Shown here: positions 1 through 10,569 of the stretch, piece after piece | Position numbering within the stretch: position 1 is the first letter of the stretch | Layout of the letters: every line of letters begins with the position of its first letter | Source: Paulinella micropora | Lineage: Eukaryota > Cercozoa > Imbricatea > Euglyphida > Paulinellidae | Length of the DNA: 64,000 nucleotides | Assembly (NCBI GenBank): GCA_019918135.1 | Contig: WBZZ01006702.1 | Span: 12,501 to 76,500 of the forward strand | Reading direction: 5' to 3' | Notes under the pieces: model-generated | Database searches by the model: none | Told to the model about the DNA's origin: nothing | Seen by the model: only the letters and a program-made list of their open reading frames with translations | Program-made: the position numbers and the translations under genes

Positions 1-64
1 GGGAGTCCGGGTCGTCGTCTAGGCCTCCCCCGAGGAGGCCCAGCGCCGGCAGGCGGCAAGACAG

Positions 65-2563
65 TCAGTAGCGGCAGGCGCTGTACGGATCCGCTTGCGT
101 GGCGTCCGCGCAGCGCCAGACCGACAGGCCGCCGAGCGCGCGCTCTGCCACGGGTATCACGTCCTCCCCTGCCCAGTCCGCCACAAACGTGGCCCGGCGC
201 TTTAACGACAGGCCCCGCCACGCGCCCAGCTGGGCCGGCTGCGCCGCTTCGCAGAAGCGGTAGCCGTCCCCGACCCAGCCCGCCGGGCACACACAGCGCG
301 GCCAGCCCTGCACCAGGGCGCACGCGGCCGACGGGTGGCACACCACGTACCGGCAAAAGTCCAGCGGCTGGCTCTCGACGAGCTGGGCGGCGGGCACGAA
401 CAGCAGGTACGCGCGGCCGGCGCTGGTGCGCCCCGCCAGCACCAGTGCCTGCTGCGGCGCGGCCGCCAGCGCACAGCACCCGAGGTTCAACGCGGCGGCG
501 GCGCCGGGGCTCAGCGTCACGGCGCCCCGCCGCGCCCAGGCGCCCCACTGATCCAGCTCGTCCTGGGCGTACCAGTCCACGCGCGGGCCCTCGCCGCCGC
601 TGCTATTGCTGCTGCCGCTGCTGCTGCTGTTCCGCGCCAGCGCAAAGAGTTGGAGCGAGGGCCAGCCGGTACGCGCGCAGAACCCCACGCGCTCGACCCC
701 GCCCGCCGCCTGCACTACCCGGTACGGCAGCGCGCGAGCCGCCGCCGCCGAGCCCGCCAGTACTCGGCCTGGTCCGCCGGCGCCACCACGAACAGCTGCC
801 CCGTGCCGCCGCACACTGCCAGCAGCGCGGCCGAGGCAGGCACGGGCACGCACTGCGTCACGGCGCAGGGCGGCGTCCACATCGCCCGGACCGAGCCGTC
901 GGCGTACCAGCGATCGCGGCACTGGCCGATCACGCCCACGTCCTGCTCCGCGCCGCCGGGCAGCAGCAGGCCTGCCTCCCAGAAACCCAGGTCCAGCTGC
1001 GCGCCACCGCCCGCCAGCCGCCGGCCGTCCCAGTCATACGTCGTGCCGTCTTCCAGCGCGCCCGTGGAACTGTTGAAGTAGTAGTACCAGTCGAACGCGT
1101 TGCGGGGGTCCCCGTTCCGCACGTACCTGTCAAAGAGCAGCAGCTGCCCGCCGCGCGAGGGCCCCACCAGCTCCAGCACACCGCGGTTCACAGTGGCGCC
1201 GGCCTGCAGCAGGTGGACGGCCCCCCCGCGCGCTCGCCAGGGCTGGCTGCCGTAGGGGCCCCAGGCGTCGCCCGGCCACTCGACCTGCACGTACTGCCAG
1301 CGCGGCCCGTCCAGGTACGCGCACACGGCGGTCAGCGCCGCGCCCAGCAGCCGCCAGTTGAAGAGCCGCTCACAGCCCGGCTGCACGAGCGCCTTCCACG
1401 CCGTTAGGTCCAGCGCGCTCTGGTAGACTACTGCCGTCCGGTTCGACCCCTGGGCCAGCACGAGCACCAGGTCGTCGTGCCCGTCGTCGTCCAGGTCACC
1501 GACCAGCAGCGTCTGGTCCGCCGCGGCCAGGGCAAAGGCAAAAAGCAACTGGTAGTCGTAGTCGACGAGGCTGCCCAAGCCCGCGCCCACCGCCCCCGGC
1601 ACACAGCTCAGGCCCTCGGCCGGCCCAAGCGCCCGCAGCCGGCCGCCGGGGCAGTCGTACACGGCGCCGAGGCCGCCGGTGTTGTCTAGGTAGCCGGGCG
1701 CGCAGAACAAGGTGCAGTTGGGCACGTCGGGCGCTAGGCCGTCGCACGTGCCCCATTTCAGCCGGCCGGCCAGCTGCACCAAGAGTTCGCCGCGGCAGGG
1801 GCTGACCTCACACCCCAGCTCGCCGCGGCCCCCGGTGCCGGCCGCCACCTGGTACCGGCCGTCCCGGCCGTCGCAGGCGCACGCGTACGAACCGGCCGTA
1901 TTGCGGCAGGACGCGAACGGGCTGCAGTCGTGGGTGCCTTCCCCGCACTCGTCCACGTCCTCGCACACCGTCGACAGGTGCCAACGCCCGTACGCGGGGA
2001 AGACCTCCGTGCCGGCCGGGAACTCCTGGTAGGCCGGGCACGCTGCTGTCAGGTTCCCCGCCGCCGGCCGGAAGCCCGCGCTGCAGGCCACGCCGCAGTC
2101 GGTCCGGGACAGGCTGAAATTATACGCGGGCCCGGGCGCATTAGAGTCCGCGCTGCAGTGGGGCAGGCTGGCGTTCCGTTCGCGCAGCACTGAGTAGGAC
2201 GCGAGCGGGGATTGCTGCCAGCTGTAGTTCAAGAGCAGGTAGGACTTGAGCGGGCGCGTCGTAGGGCTGTAGCCCAAGTAGCCGCCAGCGGCGCGGCACT
2301 CGCACAGCTGCGAGGAGTCTGTGTAGTCCCAGTACAGCACGTCCATGCCGCGCTCGGCCGCACCGTCCAACAGAAAGCCCGGCGCCCCCCCCCCCCCCGC
2401 CGAAACCGGAGCCGCACCTGGCCCCCGTGCCCATGCAAGAGTAGTAGCGGTTTTCAGTCACCTCTGTTCGGTACGTGGGGCTGGCGCTCGCGGCTAGGCC
2501 CAGCCAAAGCACGCCGGCCGGCAGCGAGGCCCACGAGTGGCGGGCCGGCGTGCGTAAGGGCAT
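65..2563 (-). CDS. Secreted EGF-like / FG-GAP repeat protein (two apparent frame breaks)
   Basis: The reading runs on the minus strand from ATG at 2563 to TGA at 65-67 in three frame segments. The first segment has a hydrophobic signal-like leader (motif PAGVLWLGLAASASP). The middle segment (about 2370-760) carries a calcium-binding EGF-like domain opening DVDECGEG, with six cysteines, and an FG-GAP/VCBS-like motif GDLDDDGHDDLVL. The last segment carries a second EGF-like module (CHPSAACALVQGWPRCVC) and ends in SACRY. Many N-x-S/T sites fit an extracellular glycoprotein. The first break coincides with a 14-C run at 2385-2398, the second with a GCC-repeat area near 740-770. Because homology-like sequence continues across both, I favour one gene of about 830 residues with sequencing or assembly indels. 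Real pseudogenisation is possible. The role is probably adhesion or surface recognition, inferred from the domains. Confidence 0.7.
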
Positions 2564-2569
2564 AGACGA

Positions 2570-2571
<2 letters not shown>

Positions 2572-2605
<34 letters not shown>
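2572..2605. repeat. (AC)n microsatellite
   Basis: An uninterrupted AC dinucleotide run lies just upstream of the start codon of the EGF/FG-GAP gene, in its likely 5' leader or promoter. Confidence 0.9.
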
Positions 2606-2777
2606 AGCACACCCCGGGGTTGCTTTGGGGGGGACTAGCGCTCTTTTCTCCCTCCTTCCTCCGAGGGGGCTTTTTTAGCCACGGGCGGCGCAGTTCAGGT
2701 GCTGGGTACGGCGGCGCCCGGCTAGGGAAGGGAGGAAGTGCCTGGGGGGGCAGGAAGGAGACTGCCCCTCCGCGGGG

Positions 2778-2779
<2 letters not shown>

Positions 2780-2822
<43 letters not shown>
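2780..2822. repeat. 43-nt poly-C tract
   Basis: This is the longest C homopolymer in the window. It sits in the otherwise gene-free gap 2564-3002, where I see nothing else. Its true length is probably unreliable in any assembly. Confidence 0.85.
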
Positions 2823-2823
<1 letters not shown>

Positions 2824-3002
2824 CCCCTCCATACCCTTCTCCTCCTCCCCTTTCCCTGGCAGTGGCTTGCCTCCTCCGGAGTGGTTTACCAACCGCCCCG
2901 GCCGGTGCCAGGAAAACTACCAGCCTGCTCAAAACTCTTTACTCAGGCAGTCCAGCCCGTTACTGAAGGTCAGAGCCCGCGCACGTTGGGCGAGTGTGCT
3001 TA

Positions 3003-3536
3003 CTAACCGGTGCTATACGTTAGGTAGAACAAGCAGCCCATGTAAACCGTAGCATTGGGGTCATAATACACCGTGCCAGTACCCCAGGTGTGCGGACAGT
3101 CCCCGCAGGGCACAATGAATAATAACTGGGCGTACGCTACGATGGTGCCGCCGGCACCGGTCGCGAGTCGCCATCGCAGGCAGTCTTGCTGGTTCGAGGC
3201 GGGGTGGAGCACGAAGCGCATGCTAAACTCGTCGTCGGTGATCGGGTCCCAGCCGTACTTTTCAAACCCAAAGAAATAGTGGATGTCCTTGGTTACTGAC
3301 AGACCCAGGTTGCGATAGATGCTATTGTCCCCCGTGCCCCTAGTGTAGTAGTTGTCGTACAGATAACTACTACCCAGCTTGAACGTAACCCAGCCCCCGG
3401 ACCCCGCGGGCTCTAGGGATAGGGACACAGCGTCCGCGTCATATGGGCCGCGGCAGGGCGAAGCGAACGGGTAGTTTCGGTCGCTGTCGATGTCTACACA
3501 CAGCCGGTTGTATTCGATGCGCAACCTCAGCGCCAT
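3003..3536 (-). CDS. Hypothetical protein, possibly truncated at its 5' end
   Basis: From ATG at 3536 this reads 178 residues with acid/aromatic-rich sequence (segments such as YLYDNYYTRGTGDN and HYFFGFEKYGWDP) and late cysteines (CGDCPHTW). No family is recognised. The start codon lies almost exactly where the DIRS-like reverse transcriptase reading begins on the opposite strand (about 3527). The original N-terminus may therefore have been lost to that insertion. The longer open frame up to 3629 would lie inside the retroelement and is not believed. Confidence 0.45.
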   Translation of the reverse strand: MALRLRIEYNRLCVDIDSDRNYPFASPCRGPYDADAVSLSLEPAGSGGWVTFKLGSSYLYDNYYTRGTGDNSIYRNLGLSVTKDIHYFFGFEKYGWDPITDDEFSMRFVLHPASNQQDCLRWRLATGAGGTIVAYAQLLFIVPCGDCPHTWGTGTVYYDPNATVYMGCLFYLTYSTG

Positions 3537-4765
3537 TCTGGTTTGGAAAGACGATGCGCGCGGTGGTGCGACTGCTACGAGCCTTGAACATACCTTGCAT
3601 GCAATACGCTGACGACTTCCTGTTCGCAATCAAACTAGCCAGGACTCACGACTGCATACCGGCGTTCGTGAAGGCACTCTTCAGCCTCTTAGGCCTCCCC
3701 CTCTCGGAAAAGATGTGTTGGGAGCCGGCAGATGAAGTCCAATACTTGGGCTACATCATCAACAGCAAAGAAAGCTGGATCGGGGTACCGGAGGAAAAAA
3801 GGTTGAAGCTACTGCGCTCAATCCTCCAGCTACTAAGCGACGTTCACTCGGCTCACGGAGCGTCAGTCAAACAGCTACACTCGACTGCTGCTTCGATCAT
3901 CGCGTTGAAACTAGCGCTTCAGAATGCAATGCTGTTCACGCGAGTCACGCTGGCAACAGTCGTGCACTGCAAGAGGATCGAACGGGATACCATTTGCACC
4001 TCAACAGGGTCGGAGCTCAGTGAAGAACTCCAATACTGGCTCCACATTTTGCGAGACCCACCGAAATGCAAACGAGCTATCTTCCAGGCACGGACTGACA
4101 TCGAGCTGAGGCTCGACGCGGGGGAATTTGCAGTAGGTGGCCACGTACTAAATATGGACGTGACTATACCATTGCCCACCGAACTCATCAGCACCTCTTC
4201 CACCCACAGAGAGCTCTGGGCAGCCACAGTGGTCCCACTACACTTCAGACACATTTTGAGTAATCGCAACATCGTGCTCACTGTCTTCGATTCAGCCAAC
4301 GCTGTAATAGACTTACAGAAAGGCGGCTCACGAAAATGCCCACAACTCACGCAGTTATGCAAAATAATTGACGATGTATACACGCAGCGGCTCAACATCA
4401 AAAACAAACTCTGGGGATGGGTGGAACGCTCACGTAACACAAGGGCAGACGCGAACTCAAAGGCACTGACTGCCGGCTTGACTAGCTTGACTGTCCACCC
4501 GGATATCATAAAGGCAATCACCTACCGATGGCACATAACGATCAGAGACGTGTGGGCACCGAACTTCGGGCAGATAGGACAGTCAATTCTTCTCGCACTG
4601 AAAGAACGCAAGCGAGTTGCGTTTGTGATACCCAAATGGCAGGGAAGACCTTGGTGGCCACAAGTGCTTGAACACGCGAGGGATTCATTCCCATTACCAC
4701 CCGCTGCGTACACGCTAGCACCATCATGGCCCACACACCCGCTACATATACATAGACCTCAGTGA
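3527..4765 (+). pseudogene. DIRS-like RT-RNase H, N-terminally truncated
   Basis: The open frame begins just before the palm catalytic box: APFWFGKTM, then MQYADDFLFA, where YADD (codons 3605-3616) is the RT metal-binding motif. The connection and RNase H-like region follow, with VFDSANAVIDLQ and the late WVERSRNTRADANSKALT, typical of the DIRS/RNase H C-terminal part. RT motifs upstream of YADD are absent, so this copy cannot encode a complete polymerase. It ends at TGA 4763-4765. A segment with GT at 4762 and TACAG at 4816-4820 resembles a 59-nt intron, but joining it would shift frame by one. Confidence 0.7.
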
Positions 4766-4888
4766 CACATGCTTGCAGTCTTATTTGATTTTGCTAATTA
4801 AGTTTGTTTTCTTACTACAGGCCACATCGTACTTAACGACCTTGACATAGCAATATGGACAAGCCAAGGCAAGAAAAGACAGTCAACG

Positions 4889-5800
4889 ATGGACGCATAT
4901 GCATCCTCACGCAAGCAAGTCATCAATTGGTGTATCACACACAACCGAATATGCTTTCCTGCCACAGCAGAGACTGTCGCTCACTACCTGAGACACATGT
5001 GCGAAAGCGGCTATCCAGAGAGTACAATCAAAGGGCACTTCGCCGCTATTAAGGCGCAGTACGCACTACTTCCCTACTGCGACCCCACCGATAGCACATT
5101 GGTGCAAATGGCAAAGGAAAGAGCAGTGGCAGAAGCCCCGCAGGGCAAGGAAGGCAAATACCCACTGTTGAGGGACGATTTACTCAAGATCCTCCAACTG
5201 CCCCTTAATGATTGGAGAGACAGCAGAAACAGCACCATGATTTTGCTGCAATGGATCTCTATGACACGAGTGGTCAATATCACTGCACTAAAGGTGGAGG
5301 ATATATGGTTCCACACGACTACAATAAACAACAGCCCATGTGAATACATGGTACTCAGGCTGAGGCACCTCAAGAACGATAAAGGTGAGAAGCTAGTGTA
5401 TGTCGGTCAAGGCACAGAAACATTTTGCGCTGTTAAATGGGTTCGAGCATACTTGCAGGCTATGAAGGATTTATTTTGCGGTTCACTCACAGACAGTTCG
5501 CCTCTCTTCTTCAAAATTGAGGGAAACAGTCTGGAGCACTTAAGTAGCAAAACACCGTCCAGTATTCTGAAAGAGAAAGTGGCAGTCATCGGATTGGATC
5601 CAGCTATCTACGCGTCACATTCTAATAGAATCTGCTCGGCTACAGAGGCGGCAAGATTGGGAATGAAACTATACGCAATCAGGAGGCAAGGATTGTGGTC
5701 AGATAAAAGTACATGTGTGTTCAAATATGTGCGCGACATCAGCTTAGAAAACAAACTGGCCATTACGAGCGTCTTGCAGGCAGGAGTCAAAATCGCTTAG
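4889..5800 (+). CDS. Tyrosine recombinase of DIRS-like element
   Basis: 303 residues from ATG 4889; the frame is open back to about 4802, so the native protein may be longer or spliced from the RT exon. The catalytic pattern of tyrosine recombinases is visible: R127 in MTRVVNITALKVEDIW, a lysine-bearing beta-hairpin (RHLKNDKGE), H244-x-x-R247 (SHSNR) and the probable nucleophile Y280 in CVFKYVRD. The family cuts and rejoins circular cDNA into the genome. All key residues are present, so this ORF could be active even though its partner RT is not. Confidence 0.75.
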   Translation: MDAYASSRKQVINWCITHNRICFPATAETVAHYLRHMCESGYPESTIKGHFAAIKAQYALLPYCDPTDSTLVQMAKERAVAEAPQGKEGKYPLLRDDLLKILQLPLNDWRDSRNSTMILLQWISMTRVVNITALKVEDIWFHTTTINNSPCEYMVLRLRHLKNDKGEKLVYVGQGTETFCAVKWVRAYLQAMKDLFCGSLTDSSPLFFKIEGNSLEHLSSKTPSSILKEKVAVIGLDPAIYASHSNRICSATEAARLGMKLYAIRRQGLWSDKSTCVFKYVRDISLENKLAITSVLQAGVKIA

Positions 5801-5975
5801 ATACTCCTTGGTTCTTATAAAAAATATGCTCAAATACAATCTACACCACCGTTCGACGATGGTGTATGCTATGGTTTACCAGATAAGTAACTGACGCTCG
5901 CTTATTAAAATCGATTCCCATGCTGTACTAGAATGCGATTTAACTTACGAAATACACTCACTGAACCGTTATTAG

Positions 5976-6278
5976 CGTATCGTTTTGTATCGTAATATCG
6001 TATCGTATCGTAATATCGTATCGTATCGTAATATCGTATCGTATCGTATCGTATCGTATAGTATCGTATCCTATCGTATCGTATCGTATCGTATCGTATC
6101 GTATCGTATCGTCTCGTATTGTATCGTATCGTATCGTATCGTATCGTATCGTATCGTATCGTATCGTATCATATCGTAGCGTATCGTATCGTATCGTATC
6201 GTATCATATCATATCGTATCGTATCGTATCGTATCGTATCATATTGTATCGTATCGTATCGTATCGTATCGTATCGTA
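5976..6278. repeat. (GTATC)n pentanucleotide array
   Basis: About 300 nt of GTATC units with a few variants (ATATC, GTATT, GTAGC). It lies 3' of the recombinase gene. The open frame through it (repeating IVSYR) is a by-product of the repeat and is not called as a gene. Confidence 0.95.
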
Positions 6279-6734
6279 ATGTTAGTCAAGAGAAATGAAG
6301 TATTTAACTGAGATATCCAGTGATAAACTCATGTCACATAATGACATGACTACAGTAACAAGTCCTCGTAATAGCACTAAATATCGGTCACATAACAATA
6401 TAGTTCGTCATAATATATACAGACATGCAGACGTAATATATGCAGTGAACAGAGCAATCTTACAGAAATAGATTCCAGAATAGCCTAACGTGTGCAGTAC
6501 GACGGCACCAGGGTTTAGTAAGAATCTGACGCTCAAAATGCATACAGGAACAGCATCGGACAAAAACGACACAACCACCACCTCACATGAGAAGTTCGCA
6601 AGCTATAAACACAATGAGACTATGAGACGCTAAAATAGTGGCACCTTCCTGTTCCGGCTTGTTACCGGTGAGTCGTGGAGCTGTAATGATGTTTCCATTC
6701 ATTGTTATTAATAAATATTTTTTAAAAAAATAAT

Positions 6735-7435
6735 TCCGGCACTTGACTTTAATTTTTTCGAAAAAAAAAACCATGTTGGAGCAAAAGTGAAAAACTCCAA
6801 GTCCACGTAAAAAAATTTTTCCCCAAATTCCACGGAAATGTTATTTTTTTGCGTATTCCTATATTTTTGACATTTTCTTGCATTATTAGCTGCTGCAGAT
6901 GCTCCTTATTCTCACACAGGACCCAAACGACTTCAAAAAAGCGACTGTCGTGGCACCAAAAAAATTCATCTTTTTAATACCTGCTTCGGTATGTTCATGG
7001 AGCATACAGCCCCTCACCGACCGCCCCCGTCCATACTAGACTCATAACACACGCAGAAAATAACAATGAAACACAAATAAAATAAATCTTACACTTGACT
7101 TCAACTTTTTTTGGAAAAAAATCATTTAGGAGCGATAGTGAAAACTCCAAGTCCACGTAAATTTTTTTCCCCCCTAAATCCTCTGAAGTGTTTCTTTTTT
7201 AAGCGTATTACTGTATTTTGGAGTTTTGCTGTGATTAATAGCTGCTACAAATGCTCCCTATCCTCATACAGGACCCAAATGACTTCAAAATAGCGACTGT
7301 CGTGGCACCAAAAAATTCATCTTTTTAATACCTGCTTCGGTATGTCCATGGAGCGTACAGCCCCTCACCGACCGCCCCCGTCCATACTAGACTCATAATA
7401 CACGCAGCAAATAACAATGAAACACAAATAAAATG
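6735..7435. repeat. Tandem duplication of a ~350-bp AT-rich unit
   Basis: Copy 1 (about 6735-7085) and copy 2 (about 7090-7435) share long near-identical blocks, for example AACTCCAAGTCCACGTAA, GCGACTGTCGTGGCACCAAA and CCGACCGCCCCCGTCCATAC. Copies differ by scattered substitutions and small indels, so the duplication is not very recent. No coding sequence is supported here or in the AT-rich stretch 6280-6735. Confidence 0.85.
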
Positions 7436-7684
7436 AAGAAAAAATAAAGTAATCGAAGCCTTGTCCTGGCCTGGGTCACATACGCAGCATCGGGCACTTC
7501 AAAAATTGTTGCCCGTAATCCCAGCAAAAGACATGAGTAAATCCAGACAGATCTTATGCAGGGGTTGCATTTCAGAGACGTTCACGAGGTGCTCAGCGGA
7601 CGCGTGCATGTCCACAAGAAGCCTACCTATCTCCACAGCTAGGTATACCTTACCCTGGAATCTCACAGGACCCATGGCTGTTGC

Positions 7685-9047
7685 TCACTGGTCCTCCTGG
7701 TCACTCCCTTCCTCTGGAACGTACAATGACGATTGGATGCTCGTCTCGCTGTCTGAAGATCCATCTAATTCTGCATACTATACTGGCTTCTGTTGGCGTC
7801 GGGGGGGTGCCGCAGCCTGAAGTGGCTCAGACTCACGCATCATAGTTGCATCTACCTCTTCAACCATGCGCTGTCTCTTGGGCCGCCGCGCCGCTCTCGA
7901 CTCCAGACTGGTTGCGCTTGCGCTAAAACAGGGAAACAACAAACAAACAAGGAATTAATCCGTCCAGAGCTACAACGAAAAAAATCTTCAACAACCAAAA
8001 ACCTACGCCCTTAGTACCGCCCTTAGTACCCGTTTGAATTCTCCACCGCCATCCACGTCACCACCGCTGGCTCCGATGCCTGCATCACCGCTGGCTCCGA
8101 CGCCTGCACCACCGCAATCACTGCAGGCCTGAAGCTGATGATGCGCGATAATAGCTGCAGCCATCTGTCGCTTCGTCTGGCCCTCACTTTGCAATCCGTA
8201 CTCTCGGCAAAATTTCACCAGAATGGGCCGGGTCATTTTGCTGGCCAGCGTCTTTGCCTGGGGACCCTCCCGCTCCAACAGTTGCTCGATGGTGTACTGC
8301 CTTGCTGGTCGCCGTCCGCCTGACTGGGCACTTTCTTGCCAGTCCGTGCGCCCTGCGCCTTGCGGGTCTATAGCCTTTTCGTACCTCCTTTGCGCTCGGG
8401 CCCTGTCACGGGCGCGTTTGGAAGGACGTCCCTCCCTGTTGCGGACGCTCGAAGTTGCTCTGCAACCCGGAATGTGCAGCTCAGGAGCATCTTGCTTTCG
8501 AACTGGCCTTTCCAAATAATGCGAGCAGCCCTTACAGAGGTCGCGGAAGTTTTCGCGTGTGCGCAAAACCCAGAGCCACCCTGGGCCACACACACATGGG
8601 GTAGGGGGAGGGGAGGGAGAGAGACCGAGAGAGGAAGAGAGAAAAAAAGAAAGAATGAGGGGGGGGGGGGGGCGGACCTCTCTCGTGGTGAGGAGTTTCC
8701 CGTGCGATCACTATACCTGGTTCCCACTTCCTGTCTCCCTTTGCGTCTATGAAAGAGTACCTAATTGAGCAGCAGTCACGAATTCCCCTTGCTTTGACAC
8801 CATTCACAACTGTCGAAATGTCTGGGCTTTCGTTGCTAGGCTCCCCGCCGGAGAAATCCCGAAGAACCATATCTTTTATGGCATGGACAATAATACACCT
8901 AGTATCGGAATCGTCTCCAAACAGTCTGGCAAAGTCTTCCGGTTTGGAAAAGGGCTGATTGCTGTCGAGCTGGTGCTTCCAAGCAATGGCTTTCAGAGAG
9001 TTACCCAGAATATCTATTACAGACAGAAATTGTGGTAACAGTAACAA
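7685..9047 (-). CDS. Spliced gene, unknown basic/zinc-finger-like protein (5' end unresolved, one in-frame TAG)
   Basis: Exons on the minus strand are 9047-8717, 8580-8007 and 7922-7685. The two introns have GT..AG ends and keep one open frame at phases 1 and 2. The joined product has an acidic/hydrophobic first part (KPEDFARLFGDDSDTR), then a Cys/His cluster (DLCKGCSHYLER...HIPGC), a basic region (RPSKRARDRARAQRRYEKA) and an acidic Ser-rich tail ending EGSDQEDQ. Exon 1 has no ATG (TTG at 9047 only) and an upstream acceptor-like ATAG near 9015, so a 5' exon is missing, perhaps displaced by the polymerase fragment at 9208. A TAG at 7778-7780 interrupts exon 3, although the frame beyond it still looks coding. 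The family is unknown; a nuclear, DNA-binding role is only suggested by composition. Confidence 0.6.
7923..8006 (-). other. Spliceosomal intron (phase 2)
   Basis: The donor is GC|GTAGGT, the tract T-rich and the acceptor CTGTTTTAG|CG; length 84 nt. Splicing joins AVLRA to SATSLESRAARR in frame and bypasses the TAG that is part of the donor. Confidence 0.6.
8581..8716 (-). other. Spliceosomal intron (phase 1)
   Basis: The donor is CCAG|GTATAG and the acceptor GGCCCAG|GG, with a long CT-rich tract before the acceptor. Removing 136 nt joins WEP to GWLWVLRTRE in one frame. Confidence 0.7.
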
Positions 9048-9181
9048 TACTAGTAGTAGTAGCTAGGGTTTCTGGGGGCGCATGGAAGAGAAGCTTGTGA
9101 CGTTTTTTCTTTTTTATCCACACAAGCTTCTTATCCTATGCCAGTAGCAAGCACTAAGTTTTTTTTTTCCAGGTACTGTAA

Positions 9182-9210
9182 AGAGAGAGATAGAGAGAGA
9201 GAGAGAGAGG
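9182..9210. repeat. (GA)n microsatellite at the left edge of the polymerase fragment
   Basis: The GA run marks the point where coding-like sequence of the polymerase B fragment begins. Confidence 0.8.
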
Positions 9211-10560
9211 TGCAACAATGTTACCAACAATGTTGTTTATAAAACAGAATTAAGCAATAGTGCTGGAGAACGTCTTACTAACCTTTATATTCTCAAAACA
9301 GAAAGACATTACGATGCTATAACTAATATGAAGTCTATGCTAAGTAAAAAGAACTTCTGTGAGTTATGCCTAAGAGGATATATGAATACACACTCGTGCG
9401 AATTTGTATTTAATATATGCGGAGTATCAGGCTGTCAAGGTATAAAAGATAAATCTCAGTGGATTGAATGTAAAGAATGTTGTAGAAAATTTCCTAACAA
9501 GCAATGTTATATCAACCATAAAAAGGATTATTCGGAAAACGGCAAGATTTCTATTATGTGCGATGAAAAAGCAAAATGTAAGGAATGCGGAACAAATTAT
9601 AAAACTAAAGATGGACATAAATGCGGATATGCTAAGTGTCGTAATTGTAAAGAAATACAACCATTAGAACATAAATGTGAAATTATGATAAAACATATTT
9701 TAAAGCCATCCGAAAAATATATATTCTTTGACTTTGAGGCGACACAGGACTCAGGCGTGCATATTGTTAATCATGCTGAAAGCCAGTATTTCAACGAAAG
9801 CACACCAATAATTCACAAGAATATTGATGATTTCTGTAAGTGGTTATTTGACGTCAAACACAATGACTATACATTCATAGCACATAACGCCAGAGGCTAC
9901 GATTGTCAGTTTATTCTTAAGTGGTTAGTTGATAATGGACATGCTCCATTTGTCATTTATCAAGGCGGTAAAATTATGATGATGACCCATAAGAAATTTA
10001 GATTTATTGATAGTCTAAGTTTTCTTCCGATGCCATTAGCAGATTTTCCTAAGACATTTGGATTAAACGAACTTAAAAAATGCTACTTTCCACATTTCTT
10101 CAATACTTCAAAAAATCAAAATTATGTAGGTGTAATGCCACATAAGAAACATTACGGATACAACACAATGAAAGGTGAAAAAAGAGAAGAACTCTTAAAA
10201 TGGTATGATGAACAAGTCAATCTCCGACGCGTCGGAGATAGTGCTCATAATCACTTTGATATGAAAAAAGAAATAGCGGAGTATTGTCATTCTGATGTTG
10301 ATATATTGAGACGAGGTTGTATGATGTTTAGAAATTCGTTTCTTGAATTCGGTATTGACCCTTTTAGATATACAACAATCGCGAGTTGTGTTATGGCTTT
10401 ATATCGTGGGCGATTCATGCCTGAGAAATCAATTGCTGTATTGAAGAATGAAAAGCAAAACAGGATGACTTCTCGTGCCTGTGTTGCATGGTTAGCATAT
10501 CGTAGTAGATTAGACAATACTGACATTAAACATGCCTTCAATGGAGGCGAAAAAATGTTT
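9208..10560 (+). pseudogene. Polinton/Maverick-type protein-primed DNA polymerase B, truncated at both ends
   Basis: The frame is open from about 9208 (no suitable ATG until 9328) and carries a Cys/His-rich N-terminal region with repeated C-x2-C pairs. The 3'-5' exonuclease of family B follows: Exo I FFDFEATQD, Exo II FIAHNARGYDCQFIL and Exo III EYCHSDVDIL. The sequence stops before the polymerase palm motifs. After about 10560 the reading passes into the antisense of the neighbouring F-box/LRR gene. Codon use is strongly AT-rich, unlike the GC-rich neighbours, which marks it as foreign. Mitochondrial linear-plasmid polymerases have similar exonucleases, but the Cys-rich N-terminus favours a Polinton-like source. 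Confidence 0.75.
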
Positions 10561-10569
10561 TACCTAAAC

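Larger units (their letters stand above)
3527..5815 (+). mobile_element. DIRS-like (tyrosine-recombinase) retrotransposon, 5'-truncated
   Basis: The order is reverse transcriptase, RNase H, then tyrosine recombinase on the plus strand, which is the arrangement of DIRS-group retrotransposons. The element lacks everything upstream of the RT catalytic loop, so gag and the front of RT are gone. Codon use and base composition are more AT-rich than the flanking gene at 65-2563. No inverted terminal or internal complementary repeats of a full DIRS unit could be identified. The AT-rich repeats at 6.7-7.4 kb may or may not belong to it. Confidence 0.7.

Noticed and set aside
4762-4820. Intron joining DIRS RT and recombinase frames
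   Set aside because: The best GT..AG pair gives 59 nt and leads to a stop five codons later, so it does not join the two frames.
5985-6179. 64-codon ORF of repeating IVSYR
   Set aside because: It is simply the GTATC array read in one frame.
7461-7820. 119-codon plus-strand ORF
   Set aside because: It lies partly antisense to exon 3 of the spliced minus-strand gene and has no recognisable features.
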